From positions 62,001 to 126,000 of the forward strand of contig LATX02000205.1 of the NCBI GenBank assembly GCA_001466705.2: 64,000 nucleotides of DNA, written 5' to 3'. Both the position numbers and the translations under genes were made by a program. The notes under the pieces are model-generated. The model searched no databases and was not told the DNA's origin. It saw nothing but the letters and a program-made list of their open reading frames with translations. Of the stretch, positions 49,302 to 59,300 are shown one piece after another; position 1 is the first letter of the stretch; every line of letters begins with the position of its first letter. The stretch is from Moniliophthora roreri (lineage: Eukaryota > Basidiomycota > Agaricomycetes > Agaricales > Marasmiaceae).

Positions 49302-50794
49302 ATGTTCAGTTCTTCCTTTCTTCTCGGCGTTCTTGCGAAGACTGCACTAGCCCTCTCGGTTGGAGACCTCAATGTCTCTCTGAAGGCTGTCTCTTCCTCT
49401 GTTCAGTCAGCCAGAGACCTTGTCGTCACAGCTGTCGTATCCAACCCAACCACCTCCGATATTCGTGTTCTCGCTGTGAACAACGTCTTGGACAGTTCGG
49501 CTACTCGTTCTTTTGATATTAGCGCTGATGGAAAAGAAGTTCCATTTGCTGGTATCAAGGTCAGTCACTTCACCACGCTGTGTGGTACGTCGTGTACTTA
49601 TGCTCAAAATCCAAGGCGACGTTCGACTTCTCTCAAGAGTCCCTCTACTTGACAGTCCCCGCTAGTAGCTCTGTCGCCCTCAACCACACCATTGGCTCAG
49701 TTTATGATTTCTCTTCTTTCGAACCCGGTACAAAGTTCACCATTACTCCTCGTGCTGAGAGCACTTTTCACGAGTCCGTCAACGATGCTGCCCCTCTCAA
49801 GGTTGAATCGAACGCCGTTGAGGTTACTGTCGAATCAGACCTCACCTTCAACCATCTATTCTCCGGAGCGGATGGATTGGTGCCTTCAGTGTCCACACCC
49901 AGATGCTCTGATGCAAGAAAGCTTCAACTTCTTGTCGACGCATTGAAATATGCGAGGTCTCTGGCTGGGGGCGCTGCCACGGACATTCGTTCTCACCCGA
50001 CTGGTCCAGAGTATACGAGATATTTTGGAGGAAATAACCAAGATGATATTTGGTACAACCTCGATCGAGTGAGTTCAGAATTCCTTGCGTGAGCCAGAAA
50101 AACTGATTTTTTTTTTATCTCTCAGGTTGCGGGTGATTTGACCTCTAATCGGGAGTACGTATTCTATGTCTTGAATTATGAATAACATGATACTAACGGA
50201 CGCCGTGTAGCATCACCTGCTCAAGTGACGACGCTGGAGCAACGAACTATTGCAACAGTAACCCCGGCGTCATCGCCTACACAGTCATCTATAGTACCGG
50301 ACAGACACCTGTGAGTATAGATAGAGCCTCATACCTCTATGTAGTCTCACAATTCTATCACGCGTAGATCTATACTTGTGATCTATTCACACAAGCTGGA
50401 ACGACGCCTAGTGTGTGTCAAAGTCAGTCGACAAAACATATAACCTGCCATAATGTACTCACAACTCGTGAGACAGATGGATACGATTCAACCATGTCTA
50501 GCACAGGAGGCATCATCCTTCACGAGGTTCGCTTTGATTTCATTCAATTTTTGTGAGCTTTGACTAAGATAATTATAGCTCTCTCACGCCGTCTTTGGAG
50601 CTGACGATGTGACGTACGGTTGCTCAGCGTGTGCCGGCCTTTCGGTAAGCGATAAGAAGAGGAATGCTGGTATGTCGCTCTGGTTCGATTTACGTGATTT
50701 TCCATGCTAACGTGATTAAATACCCATAGACAATTACCGATGCATGGGTCTCAACATTTACCTCGACTACAACCGTGTTAATGGACCGTTATAA
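49302..50794 (+). CDS. secreted deuterolysin-type metallopeptidase (M35)
   Basis: Eight exons (49302-49559, 49616-50068, 50126-50154, 50211-50310, 50368-50422, 50477-50526, 50579-50669, 50730-50794) join in frame to 366 residues. Residues 1-18 form a signal peptide. A propeptide-like domain (VGDLNVSLKAVSSS onward) is followed by the catalytic part starting TPRCSDARKLQLLVDALKYA. The zinc motif HELSH is split by the intron between exons 6 and 7, and GADDVTYG follows, supplying the third aspartate ligand as in aspzincins. These peptidases cut proteins outside the cell at near-neutral to acid pH. Length and architecture are typical of the family, with no damage seen. Confidence 0.9.
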
Positions 50795-51868
50795 TGCGGC
50801 AGTATAGAAGGGATAGTTTGAAATAATGAATGAAATTCTGAATGTGTAGTTTAGCGATATCGTTGACATCGGTAAATAAGATGGAATTCTCAATCCTGTC
50901 CCAGCACTCATTTCCTGAGGTGGAATGCGTCGATCTTCCTTATGCAGGATCGAAGGCCCTGTCATGTTGCTTCAGATACATTTTGACTACCTGGGTACAT
51001 AGATAAAAGTATTCATCGAATAGGCTCAAATAGTCCAAAAGCGAGCATTGGAAGTCAATCAAGCGAACGATATTACTTCGGTGGACTACTGATACAAAGC
51101 TGATCCCCCTAACACCAAGTCCCAGCACACCATTCCCATCCACCATTCTGGATCATTAGGTCCTGGATTTCCCATCTGCTTGACCCTGGTATCTGCATGG
51201 ATTGTGTTTGTTCACGCTGTCAACAACTTGAAGTATGAAGAGCCAGACGCGCGTCCTGATCAATGTCGCTCCTAGCCTTACACAGCACAGTTCAATGCCG
51301 TGTTGCTCGTGTCGCCACTATACATGCAACCAATTACACCCCGTTCATGATCATCTGGATTATCCGTCTGCATCTGCAAAGGCCCTTCCATAAACCTAGT
51401 GCAACTAGTCAGTACTTCCCATAGTCAATCATTAATGAGCGGCACGTACTTTGATTGCACTAATCAGGGCGTTAGCTCGAGATTGACATTGTTGTTATAC
51501 TTCCTGGTCACTAAGGTCACTAGGAAGACTGAAGTTGACTTGAGCAGAGATATGACGGCTGTAAAGAGCTTCAACTCGGAAGCATGGAACTATCTATCGA
51601 TAAGTCCAAAAAGGAAGAGTGCAGTACGGAATTGCATGATATTCGACAGGTTGCGTCAGAAATTAGAATATGAGGAAGAGAAGCACAAAGCTAACGAGTT
51701 TGATGTGCACTCACCTCCTTGAAACCATAGTCTGCAAGTTCTTGGTGTGGTGAAGTCACTTATTAATTCGCTACCTCCTGTTAGCGTCGAGTATCCCCCT
51801 CTCGCCTATGCACGACAATGAAACCCTGGCTGGAGAGGGCGAAAACAAAACGGGAAAAAGCTCAACAT
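50795..51868. other. no assignable gene
   Basis: 3' flank of the metallopeptidase and intergenic DNA; a 107-codon frame at 51399-51722 has no recognisable feature. Confidence 0.4.
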
Positions 51869-51971
51869 TGGTTCGATCCAGACTCGAACTGGAGACCTTC
51901 TGTGTAATGTCTCGTGGATGCCAAAGATCTTTATGTTAGACAGATGTGATAACCAACTACACCATCGAACC
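51869..51971 (-). tRNA. tRNA-Val (AAC) with intron
   Basis: On the minus strand the mature tRNA (38 + 36 bases) has matching acceptor arms GGTTCGA/TCGAACC, anticodon stem TCTGT/ACAGA, anticodon AAC, and T-arm CCAGTTCGAGTCTGG. A 29-base intron follows CTAACA. The downstream ~380 bases (52020-52400) match those after the tRNA-Val at 56069, so this locus is a partial third copy of the duplicated block. Confidence 0.9.
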
Positions 51972-52435
51972 GTTGTTCCTGTCTGTAGTCCGCTTGCTAT
52001 TCACAGCTGACAACTATGAGGACCCATAATTATTCCATGGAAAGCGGAGGTGTAGGGCATAGGGATAGCGTTGGAGGGTGCAGGTTAGGATATCAATTGG
52101 CATCTTGATTCATTCCATGTATTAATGCATTGAGATCATTTCCAAAGATTGACTCTGTTAGCTTTTGGTTAGCTTTGTCCATTGAAGTAATCGGACTAAT
52201 AACAATGGACGAGTGTACTACTTCCTGCGTATCGACGCGTTTTTGCACCATCCACTCAATACCAAACTGGGTGATGAGTATATACGCTGTCAGGTACTTA
52301 TACCGTGCAGCTACCTCGCAATGGAGTGAATCCCGTGGCTGAGGACGAAATAGTATATACCGAGCATAACTATAGCTAATCTGACTCGCGTCATTTATCC
52401 CATTGCCAAAGAAAGAAAGAAAGCAAGCCCATTAA
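51972..52435. repeat. copy of tRNA-Val flanking DNA
   Basis: Closely resembles 56190-56600, for example GGCATCTTGATTCATTCCATGTATT and CTCTGTTAGCTTTTGGTT, in the same orientation. It contains no gene. Confidence 0.65.
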
Positions 52436-52590
52436 TTGGTTGTGATAGAGTACCTCTGCGGCTGCTTCGCTAGATGAACCATGACTGTTTCCTGTCGTGG
52501 ATAATCAGTCAGTACACGGAGAGACGAGAAGAGTGTGTTTACGGACTCGTCTCGAACTGGCCCATTTGGTAAAGTTTGGAATGGTGACCC
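52436..52590 (-). pseudogene. small secreted protein, deleted third copy
   Basis: Matches the 3' end of the coding region (AGAGTACCTCTGCGGCTG at 52449) and part of exons 2-3 of the copy at 56673-57295. Most of the cysteine-rich exon 3 is missing: about 175 bases are lost between 52473 and 52474. The 5' part is absent. It is fused at about 52590 to the membrane-protein relic described next. Confidence 0.7.
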
Positions 52591-52860
52591 TAACGACTCT
52601 GCCGCCAGCTTTTTGCCAAGGATAATGTTTCTTTGAACTGGTCATCGTCGTGGTGAATGATGGTGAATCTGTATTGTAGAAAGGGCTGTTAGTCACGTCC
52701 TTGACTTCCGAGGAAAGGTGATAGACTAAGACGAACATGAATACTACTGCCACCACAAACAAAACCAACATCCAAAGCACATTCTCATCCGTCGATGTTG
52801 ATCCAGGAGGGTCGAAAGGATACGCAGCCTCTAGAGTGGGTACGATAGTGGCAGTCGTGG
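52591..52860 (-). pseudogene. single-span membrane protein relic, tandem copy
   Basis: The minus strand reads ATIVPTLEAAYPFDPPGS, then VLWMLVLFVVAVVFMFVLV, and then an intron with a GACTAAC branch site. It is the paralogue of the gene at 53076-53559. The position of that gene's start codon is ACG here instead of ATG, and the 3' part runs into the secreted-protein relic. Confidence 0.5.
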
Positions 52861-53075
52861 TGGTGGTCGAAAAGAATTGACGTGTGACGCGACTCGGAAA
52901 CTGACTGACTAATTAGAGTTTTTTTTTGCTCCAGTGCTTCTCTCGGGCCCGATCCATATACATACACACATTCAAATCATAAGAGCAAATATTACACGCG
53001 ACAGGCAAAAAAGACTTGTAACTCTGGGGTAACGACTCAAGAAAGAAAGTGGCAAATCCTCAATCGTACTTGAGG

Positions 53076-53559
53076 TCAATCATTTTCTCTTTTTACGATT
53101 CCGCCTCCCTTGTCCTCCTCCTCCTCCTCGGTACGAACTTGATACAGTGCTATCGTAGTACCCAATCTGCTGCACAGAACCTGTTAGTTTTCGGATACAG
53201 TACGCGAAATAGACCCGATCACTTACGCGCCGAGCCTGAGCCTGAAACCGAGGATTTTCCTCTGGCATGATTGGAATCGGAACAGGTAGAATAAGGAGCC
53301 CAACAGTATCATTCTCCTCGGACGATTTCTTGATCCTTTTTCGTTGTTGTTCTTGGGAGACAATAACGTATCTATGGAGGGGGGGGAAAGGGATTGTTAG
53401 TTCGATCGAAAAATTTGATAGACGACCGAGTTGGACGAACACAACTGTCATGATCAAAACAATCCACCACAGTATTGTCGAAATTGAAATTCCACTGCTT
53501 GTCGATGTTGTTGATTCTGGGGACTCGTAGGGGTATGGGGGTATGATAGTAGCGGACAT
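53076..53559 (-). CDS. small single-span membrane protein
   Basis: Starts SATIIPPYPYESPESTTSTS, followed by one hydrophobic span (ILWWIVLIMTVVFV). An intron with a GAACTAAC branch site ends at CCATAG (53380). A second 45-bp intron (GTAAGT...CTAACAG, 53182-53226) follows, and the tail becomes Glu- and Lys-rich before TGA at 53076. The tail contains SQEQQRKRIKKSS and LPVPIPIMPEE. The topology, a short Ser/Thr-rich outside part and a charged inside tail, resembles small type I membrane proteins of fungi. The family is unknown, and the donor of the first intron is not certain. Confidence 0.5.
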
Positions 53560-54289
53560 GGTGGTGGTGGTGGTGGTTGTCGTCGTAGACAAAGAAACAA
53601 AGAAAGAAGAGTAAAAAGATGGCGCGTGACGCGTCGATTCGGAGTCTTAAAATTTTCTGCTTCGATGCTCCTCTTTGACGCACTTTGCTTCTACTCGGTG
53701 TTATGAAAAATGATGACCCCGGATATTGATAAGCACCACAATCTGTTATACCCCCCCATCCAGTCCAACCACCCGTATCCTGTATCCTAGATGGCACAAG
53801 AACGAAACTTACCCACACAAGAAATACCATTGAGTGGATGGAAACGAGCAAGGAAAAGTAAATTTTTGCGGGGCCACGACAAATTAGATGCAAAGTCCTT
53901 GGAGGACATGTCCGCGGGTCCTTTGGAGGCAATGTGGACGCAACGTGGACGCAATGTTCAGTATGTCCTGGTAATTACTAGTGATGCTTTTCAATGACAT
54001 TTCAATAAAGTTGTACGTACCTATCGAGGGCACTCCATACTCAGTATCTGTTGTCGTCGTTCATCGATGGCGATGATGGAGGATATCTGATTGCTGTGCC
54101 TGACGGTGATATCGGCATCAGTTCAAGCGCCGATGACGTATTCTGTTCGAGCGTCAGATGAGTAATAGACGTCGAGAGAGGCCGCTATCGGAGCAGTGGA
54201 GCAGTTAGGACCGCTACTACAGGCGTCATGGTAGCATCCCACGTCTTATACTTGACTTTGGTGCAAAGATGAACAGTCGGTTGCTGATA

Positions 54290-55070
54290 GAGAAGGATAG
54301 GTGGTCCGAACGCTAAACACGCGTCAAGATGGTCCCGAAAAACGTGGCAAATACGTTTTTCTCGCTTCTCGCTCTTGACTTCCATGTTGCTTGCCCTCGA
54401 TACGAATGAAATAGATGTAGCAGTCTTATTATCGAGGTGCGTGTGATGGCTAGTTTTTGAAATGTCAAGTACTAACATGCCTGGATTCTAATCAGCTTTG
54501 GAACGTCGACTTTATCGCATGAAGATGAACACTACAGACATGAACTATCCTGAGAGGATCAATGTGAGTTACATATTGCGAATTCTTCCACATCCTCAGT
54601 AACGAATCTTATTCCATTAGTTCTGGTTCCGCACATTCCACTCTTGTGAGCGAATAGTGAACATACGCAATCTCGAAGACGAGGACGATCGAATATTGGA
54701 ATATTACAACATCAAAAGAAGCCAGGAGATAGCCGCTATTTGCTCGACTGCATCTACATTGAATCCATAACTTCTGTCAACCAGTCTCAGGTTCTGCATG
54801 GTGACATGTGGGTTTTCGTCTACTCGCTTTACGCATCAAGCTAAAACCAAGTGCTTGGTATAGGAATTTCAAGTATGGGGGTTACACGAAATGAGGGAAT
54901 AGGTACGCACATTGCACCACACGAGTTTCGTTCGTTTTCACTAACACATCCTGCAGTGCGTTACATTCTCCTGATGCCCGAATTCCACACTGAAGCCTCT
55001 CCTTTTGAAGACCGAAAGAAGGAACCCGACGTAGAGGGAACAAACAACATTATCCACGCATAGCCTTTTT
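54290..55070 (+). pseudogene. decayed gene family, copy B
   Basis: Begins GGTGGTCCGAACGCTAAACACG and passes through GCTCTTGACTTCCATGTTG. An intron-like junction leads to an open exon around 54620-54770 containing CERIVNIRNLEDEDDRILEY and ending in a stop. A later exon-like piece gives VRYILLMPEFHTEASPFEDR. Copies A (24060-24835) and C (58376-59300) are colinear. Stops and frame changes suggest all are dead. The ancestral protein is not recognised. Confidence 0.45.
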
Positions 55071-55643
55071 CAAAAATCCACGCGCTCGGATTCTACATCC
55101 ACCGTTGCTATCGTACTTTCCACGTGAGCTTTCACCTGTCTGTTCTCGGGCTGACTCGTGTCATTTCACGATGCTTTAGGAATTTTCATCCAGAATGTGC
55201 TCTCGGTATACACTAGGAAAACTACACCTTGTCTCAGGTCTTCCTGTTTGTTCTCGCAGGAGGATTCAGGTCAATACAGATAGCGCTGCGGATAGACAAA
55301 AGTATTGGGGATCAGGGAGGGTAACAAGGTTGAACAGGAGTAAACAGAAGCGAGGACGGTGTAGTAGGGAGACCGGGGCACGGAACGGAGGTTCCAGGCC
55401 TGCTTGGTAGTGTTTGGCATGAGCTTCCGGCCCGTAGTCTACATTTCCGTGTACGTAGTAAGCTATCATCCACAACCAGCAGCATAGTCTTCGGTATCGC
55501 GATAGCCAGACCACCCGGCCCTCTCCAGCGGGGAGACACCCAGGATGGAAGGTAGTGATAGAGGGAGGGTCTGGCTTCGGGAGCGACATAGGGGTGACGG
55601 TGGTGAAGGGGCCTGGCCATGGCTACGTGAAATGTATGCGACC

Positions 55644-55755
55644 GATACTATAGCCAATTGGTTACGGCAACAGAATAGAATACACTGCCTATCTCGTGGA
55701 CACATTTAATCCAGTTCCTCTTGGAAGGTATAGGTTCTGATCCCACTTGCGGTCG
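55644..55755 (+). pseudogene. tRNA-Ser-like relic
   Basis: TATAGCCAATTGGTTACGGC and CAGTTCCTCTTGGAAGG correspond to the D-arm and long variable arm of tRNA-Ser, with an insert containing TCTCGTGGACACATT. The T-arm is damaged (GGTTCTGATCCCACT) and the acceptor stem no longer pairs well. Confidence 0.55.
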
Positions 55756-56068
55756 ATCAGAGGTTGTGCCTTAATTTTTTGGTTTTCGCAACAGGCTGTA
55801 CATATCATCGTTCCCGCTTATTGAAAGCCTCATATCCAAAGATTGAATGGCTTTTAGATCATCCTGCAACAAACGTAACTGGGTTATTCCAGAATAGTAA
55901 TCATCGCAGTACTAGGCGAAATGTTGCCGTTCTATCTTCAATTAAGGTTTAAACTACAGCTTCAGGGTTCTCCGGCACTCTGGATGCATGTGCAGTAATT
56001 TAGCCATTGAGTGTGCTGAAGGTTGGAGAGGGAAAACAAAGTGGGAAAAACCAGCCATGTCCAATACA

Positions 56069-56164
56069 TGGTTCGATCCAGACTCGAACTGGAGACCTTC
56101 TGTGTAAGGTCTCGTGGAAGCAGAGATGTTAGACAGATGTGATAACCAACTACACCATCGAACC
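56069..56164 (-). tRNA. tRNA-Val (AAC) with intron
   Basis: Same mature sequence as the tRNA-Val at 51869, with a 22-base intron after CTAACA. All four arms pair. It lies in the right arm of the inverted duplication. Confidence 0.9.
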
Positions 56165-56672
56165 ATTACTTCAGGTTGTGATCCGTAATTTATATCGACA
56201 ATCATAAGGGCTATTGTTCCATGGAAAGCGGAGGTGTTAGGCATAGGAATAGCGTTGTAGCGTGCAGGCAGGACATCGGTTGGCATCTTGATTCATTCCA
56301 TGTATTGATGCATTGAGATTATTCCCGAAGATTGACTCTGTTAGCTTTTGGTTCGCTTTGTCCGTTGAAGTAATCGGATTAATAACCACTGTGGACGAGT
56401 CTACTATTTCCTGCGTATCGACGCGAGAAGCAGAACATGTCTCGTAGACATTCGTACCACCGCTCAATACCAAACCCTTGGGGCTATACTGAGTGATAAG
56501 TACGTACGCTACGCTGTCAGGCGTTTATACCGTGCAACTACCTCGAAATGGAGTGAATCCGTGGCTGAGGACGAAGGAATATATCTCAAGTATGCCTATA
56601 GCTTCAATACAAAAAGTGAATACATGCTACCGTGATAGAAACCAGCCCGAAAAAAGAATGAATGTAAGCCCA

Positions 56673-57295
56673 TTAATTGGTCGTGATAGAGTACCTCTGC
56701 GGCTGTTTCGCCACCCCTGCACTATCATCCCTACAGTTAACCACCGTAAACGCATTCGGCGTTGACCCAGTTCCAGCAGTTTGCAAGCAAAGCCGCGTAT
56801 TTTGCATTGAATTGAACAGACAACCGCTCTTTGTTCCAGCAGGATCTTCAGAACACGAGTCGCAAGAGATGAACCATGCTTGTTTTCTGTCGTGGATATT
56901 AGTCAGTACACGGAGAGCTGAGAACGGTGTGTTTACGGACTTGTCTCGAACTGGCCCATTTGGTAAAGTTTGGAATGAGACGCTCTTTTCATCGTTACTT
57001 AGTTGCAAAAGTGTAGCTGAATTTGCGCCCCTGTTTGTATTGCTGGACAAGGCATGAGACGATACACTGCATAGACCGAAAGAAATTACACAAGGATGAA
57101 TCCGCCCTCAGGGGCAAATGTACCTCCCGCAATCTGCAATTTGAGAGGAGGCGAGTTCGCCTTTCCGTCGGTGGTGATGGCCTTGCGATTTTCATCAACT
57201 AGCTGGAATTGGATTCCGTCTTTGAATGAGGGGGTGCAAGCTCTGATTACAGGAAGAGTGGAGAGAACGAGGGTCCAGAAGGCATAGAACAACAT
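56673..57295 (-). CDS. small secreted cysteine-containing protein, copy 2
   Basis: Exons 57295-57090, 57042-56941 and 56886-56673 have exactly the same lengths as in copy 1 and give 173 residues. The signal peptide is MLFYAFWTLVLSTLPVIRA. Differences from copy 1 are few and mostly conservative (GIQFQL for GTQFQV, AITTDG for TITTNG); the C-terminal cysteine region is nearly unchanged. The first donor is GTAATT rather than GTAAGT. Preservation of frame, splice sites and cysteines suggests both copies are still under selection. The function is unknown. Confidence 0.75.
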
Positions 57296-57365
57296 AGCTG
57301 GAAAATGATGGTAGATTTGTAGAGGAGATGTTGGTGATGAACATTGAGTTGGAGTATACACTGAG

Positions 57366-57372
57366 TTTTATA
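57366..57372 (-). promoter_or_regulatory. TATA box of secreted-protein copy 2
   Basis: TATAAAA on the minus strand, 71 bases before the start; conserved with the box at 21924. Confidence 0.5.
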
Positions 57373-57599
57373 CTTGGGAAGTCGCCTGCGGAATAGGAGT
57401 TTTGTTTATTGAGAAGCAATGTAGAATGTCTAGAATGTTGTTTTTGCGTGCGGGCAAGCCAGTCTCAGATGGACTGTCTTCTCCGTTCCAGTCAGTCGGC
57501 GGTCAAGAGGAAAGAGCGAAGATAAGATCATCAGTCCAGATAGCGCTAGACGGTGTGTCTGTTCCGAAGCGGCAAGGGGGAGGCGGGCCGTGGTTCCGG

Positions 57600-58260
57600 A
57601 ACACCGGGACGGTTGGTTGGTTGCCCGATGGCCAGCTTAAAAAATTTTCTTGAGCCAATTTTTTTCCGAACTTTGAACACTTTCTCAGTAACCAAATGTT
57701 CTTTCATGACCACATTCATAGCAGAAAGACTCAAATTTGCTCCTATATGCCTTTTGGATGCTGGTCCAGATCAGTTTCCTGCCCACCCATGGTCCTTGGG
57801 GCTCACTCACAGGTATTTTAAGGGTTTGTGGTAGTTCGGCTGTATAGGACTGGGAGTTCTCCATAATAGAGTTACATTATGTGCCTTCGTGAACCAACTT
57901 ACACCCCTTAGATCTTTGCAAATATCAATCCCTAGAGATTTGCAGTCGCTTGCTTGGGCTCCTGTACCTAGAATATAATGTAGATGAACCTTACAGACAG
58001 TTTAAAACATTCTACTGCAGACTTCAGTATATTGTGCTCGCACTTCGCTGAACCTAGCTAATGCGAAGGGGGAAGAGGACCAGCGCTAGTCAGGCGCTTG
58101 GTACTTAGCGCCTTCCAAAAAGGTGATGTCATGTGAGCTACCTTCCATATATGGTAGTCAGTGGTTGGTTGGTTCACCGCGACGGTCCTTAAAAAAAATT
58201 CGACCCCATGTACAAAAAAAAAAATTTCCCTCCCCCCTGTCCGAAGCCCAGATGACTTTT
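57600..58260 (+). repeat. pair of GGTTGGTTGGTT...TTAAAAAA direct repeats
   Basis: 57611-57665 and 58155-58230 share GGTTGGTTGGTT, then a CCG-containing spacer, TTAAAAAA and a T- or A-run followed by TTTCC. They are in the same orientation, about 540 bp apart, around DNA with no gene. They look like ends of a decayed DNA transposon, but terminal duplications were not identified. Confidence 0.3.
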
Positions 58261-58375
58261 AACCTATCATTCCTTTTCATGCAATCGGATTCCTTTTGTT
58301 TCCGTTCGCTACGAGTACAAGTATATTAAATTCCGCTACTCAGAGGCAAATTCATATCATCTAGAGTCTTTTACC

Positions 58376-59300
58376 GTGGCGGTGAATCTGGTCCGAGCGC
58401 AGAGCACGTGTCAAGGACCCCGAACACTATCGAAACAACGTGGCTTAATTTCTCGCTTCTTGCTCTTGACTTCCATGTTCCCTTCCTTTCCCGCGCGCTT
58501 TTCAGCGCTTCAGCTACCTCGGGAAGATTGGAACAAACGCAGAAAATTCAACCCCGAGGTGCGTATCATGGCTAGTCCGGGTATTGTCCACTTGTAATGA
58601 GTCTGTACTTTTTCCTTGACCAGCTTTGGAACGTCGAGTTCTTCGCGTGAAGATAGATGCTATAGTCAACGAACGAACGTTGTGCGCCGGGATTACGGAT
58701 CAAGGTGAACTCCCCGTTGTCCGATTCTTCTACCTCGTCAGTAACGACTTCGGGACTAGTTCCAGTTCCTGTTGCCCACAAACCAGGCTTGAAGTAAATC
58801 AACCGTTCAACACAGTAACGAAGACTCAGACTATCAAATTCTGGTATTATACTTTACCAACCTCCTGGATCAGAAAAGTTTGGGACAGCTGCGTCGAATC
58901 AGACTTAACTTAACCTGGATTTCCCGCATCTATATTAGATACGGAACCCATGGAACTGCTATCAACCAGCCATGGTTCTCGTGTAAAGACATAGTGAGTC
59001 TTCCACTGCTCGTCTCGTACCTCGGGCTGATACATCGTATTTACTCCAGAGTCTGATTGCTCTTTATCGGTACCGTCTCAGATTAAAGCAGGAAACGAGG
59101 ATACATGTACGTACTTCGCACCACGAGGGCCTCGTTCGTTCTCACTGACGAGTCTTGTAGTGCATTACGCTCTCCTGCACCCCTCCCCTGTATCGATGCC
59201 TTCCAAAGCAATACAACCCACCCCAGTCGAGGAACCCGATGTAGAGGTGAAGAGAGAACACCCAGTCCCCTTCGAATTTCTTTGATACCTTGCGCGTATT
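58376..59300 (+). pseudogene. decayed gene family, copy C
   Basis: Colinear with copy B. CTGGTCCGAGCGCAGAGCACG opens it, GCTCTTGACTTCCATGTTCC follows, and CAGCTTTGGAACGTCGA at ~58620 matches CAGCTTTGGAACGTCGA at ~54494. A final exon-like piece lies at 59160-59290. The frame 58376-58597 is open with FLLLTSMFPSFPARFSALQ, similar to copy D. Stops elsewhere indicate decay. Confidence 0.45.

Larger units (their letters stand above)
54290..57480 (-). repeat. right arm of the ~3-kb inverted segmental duplication
   Basis: Reverse-complement counterpart of 21800-24850, holding the same five elements in mirrored order. The two arms are about 29 kb apart. Confidence 0.75.
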
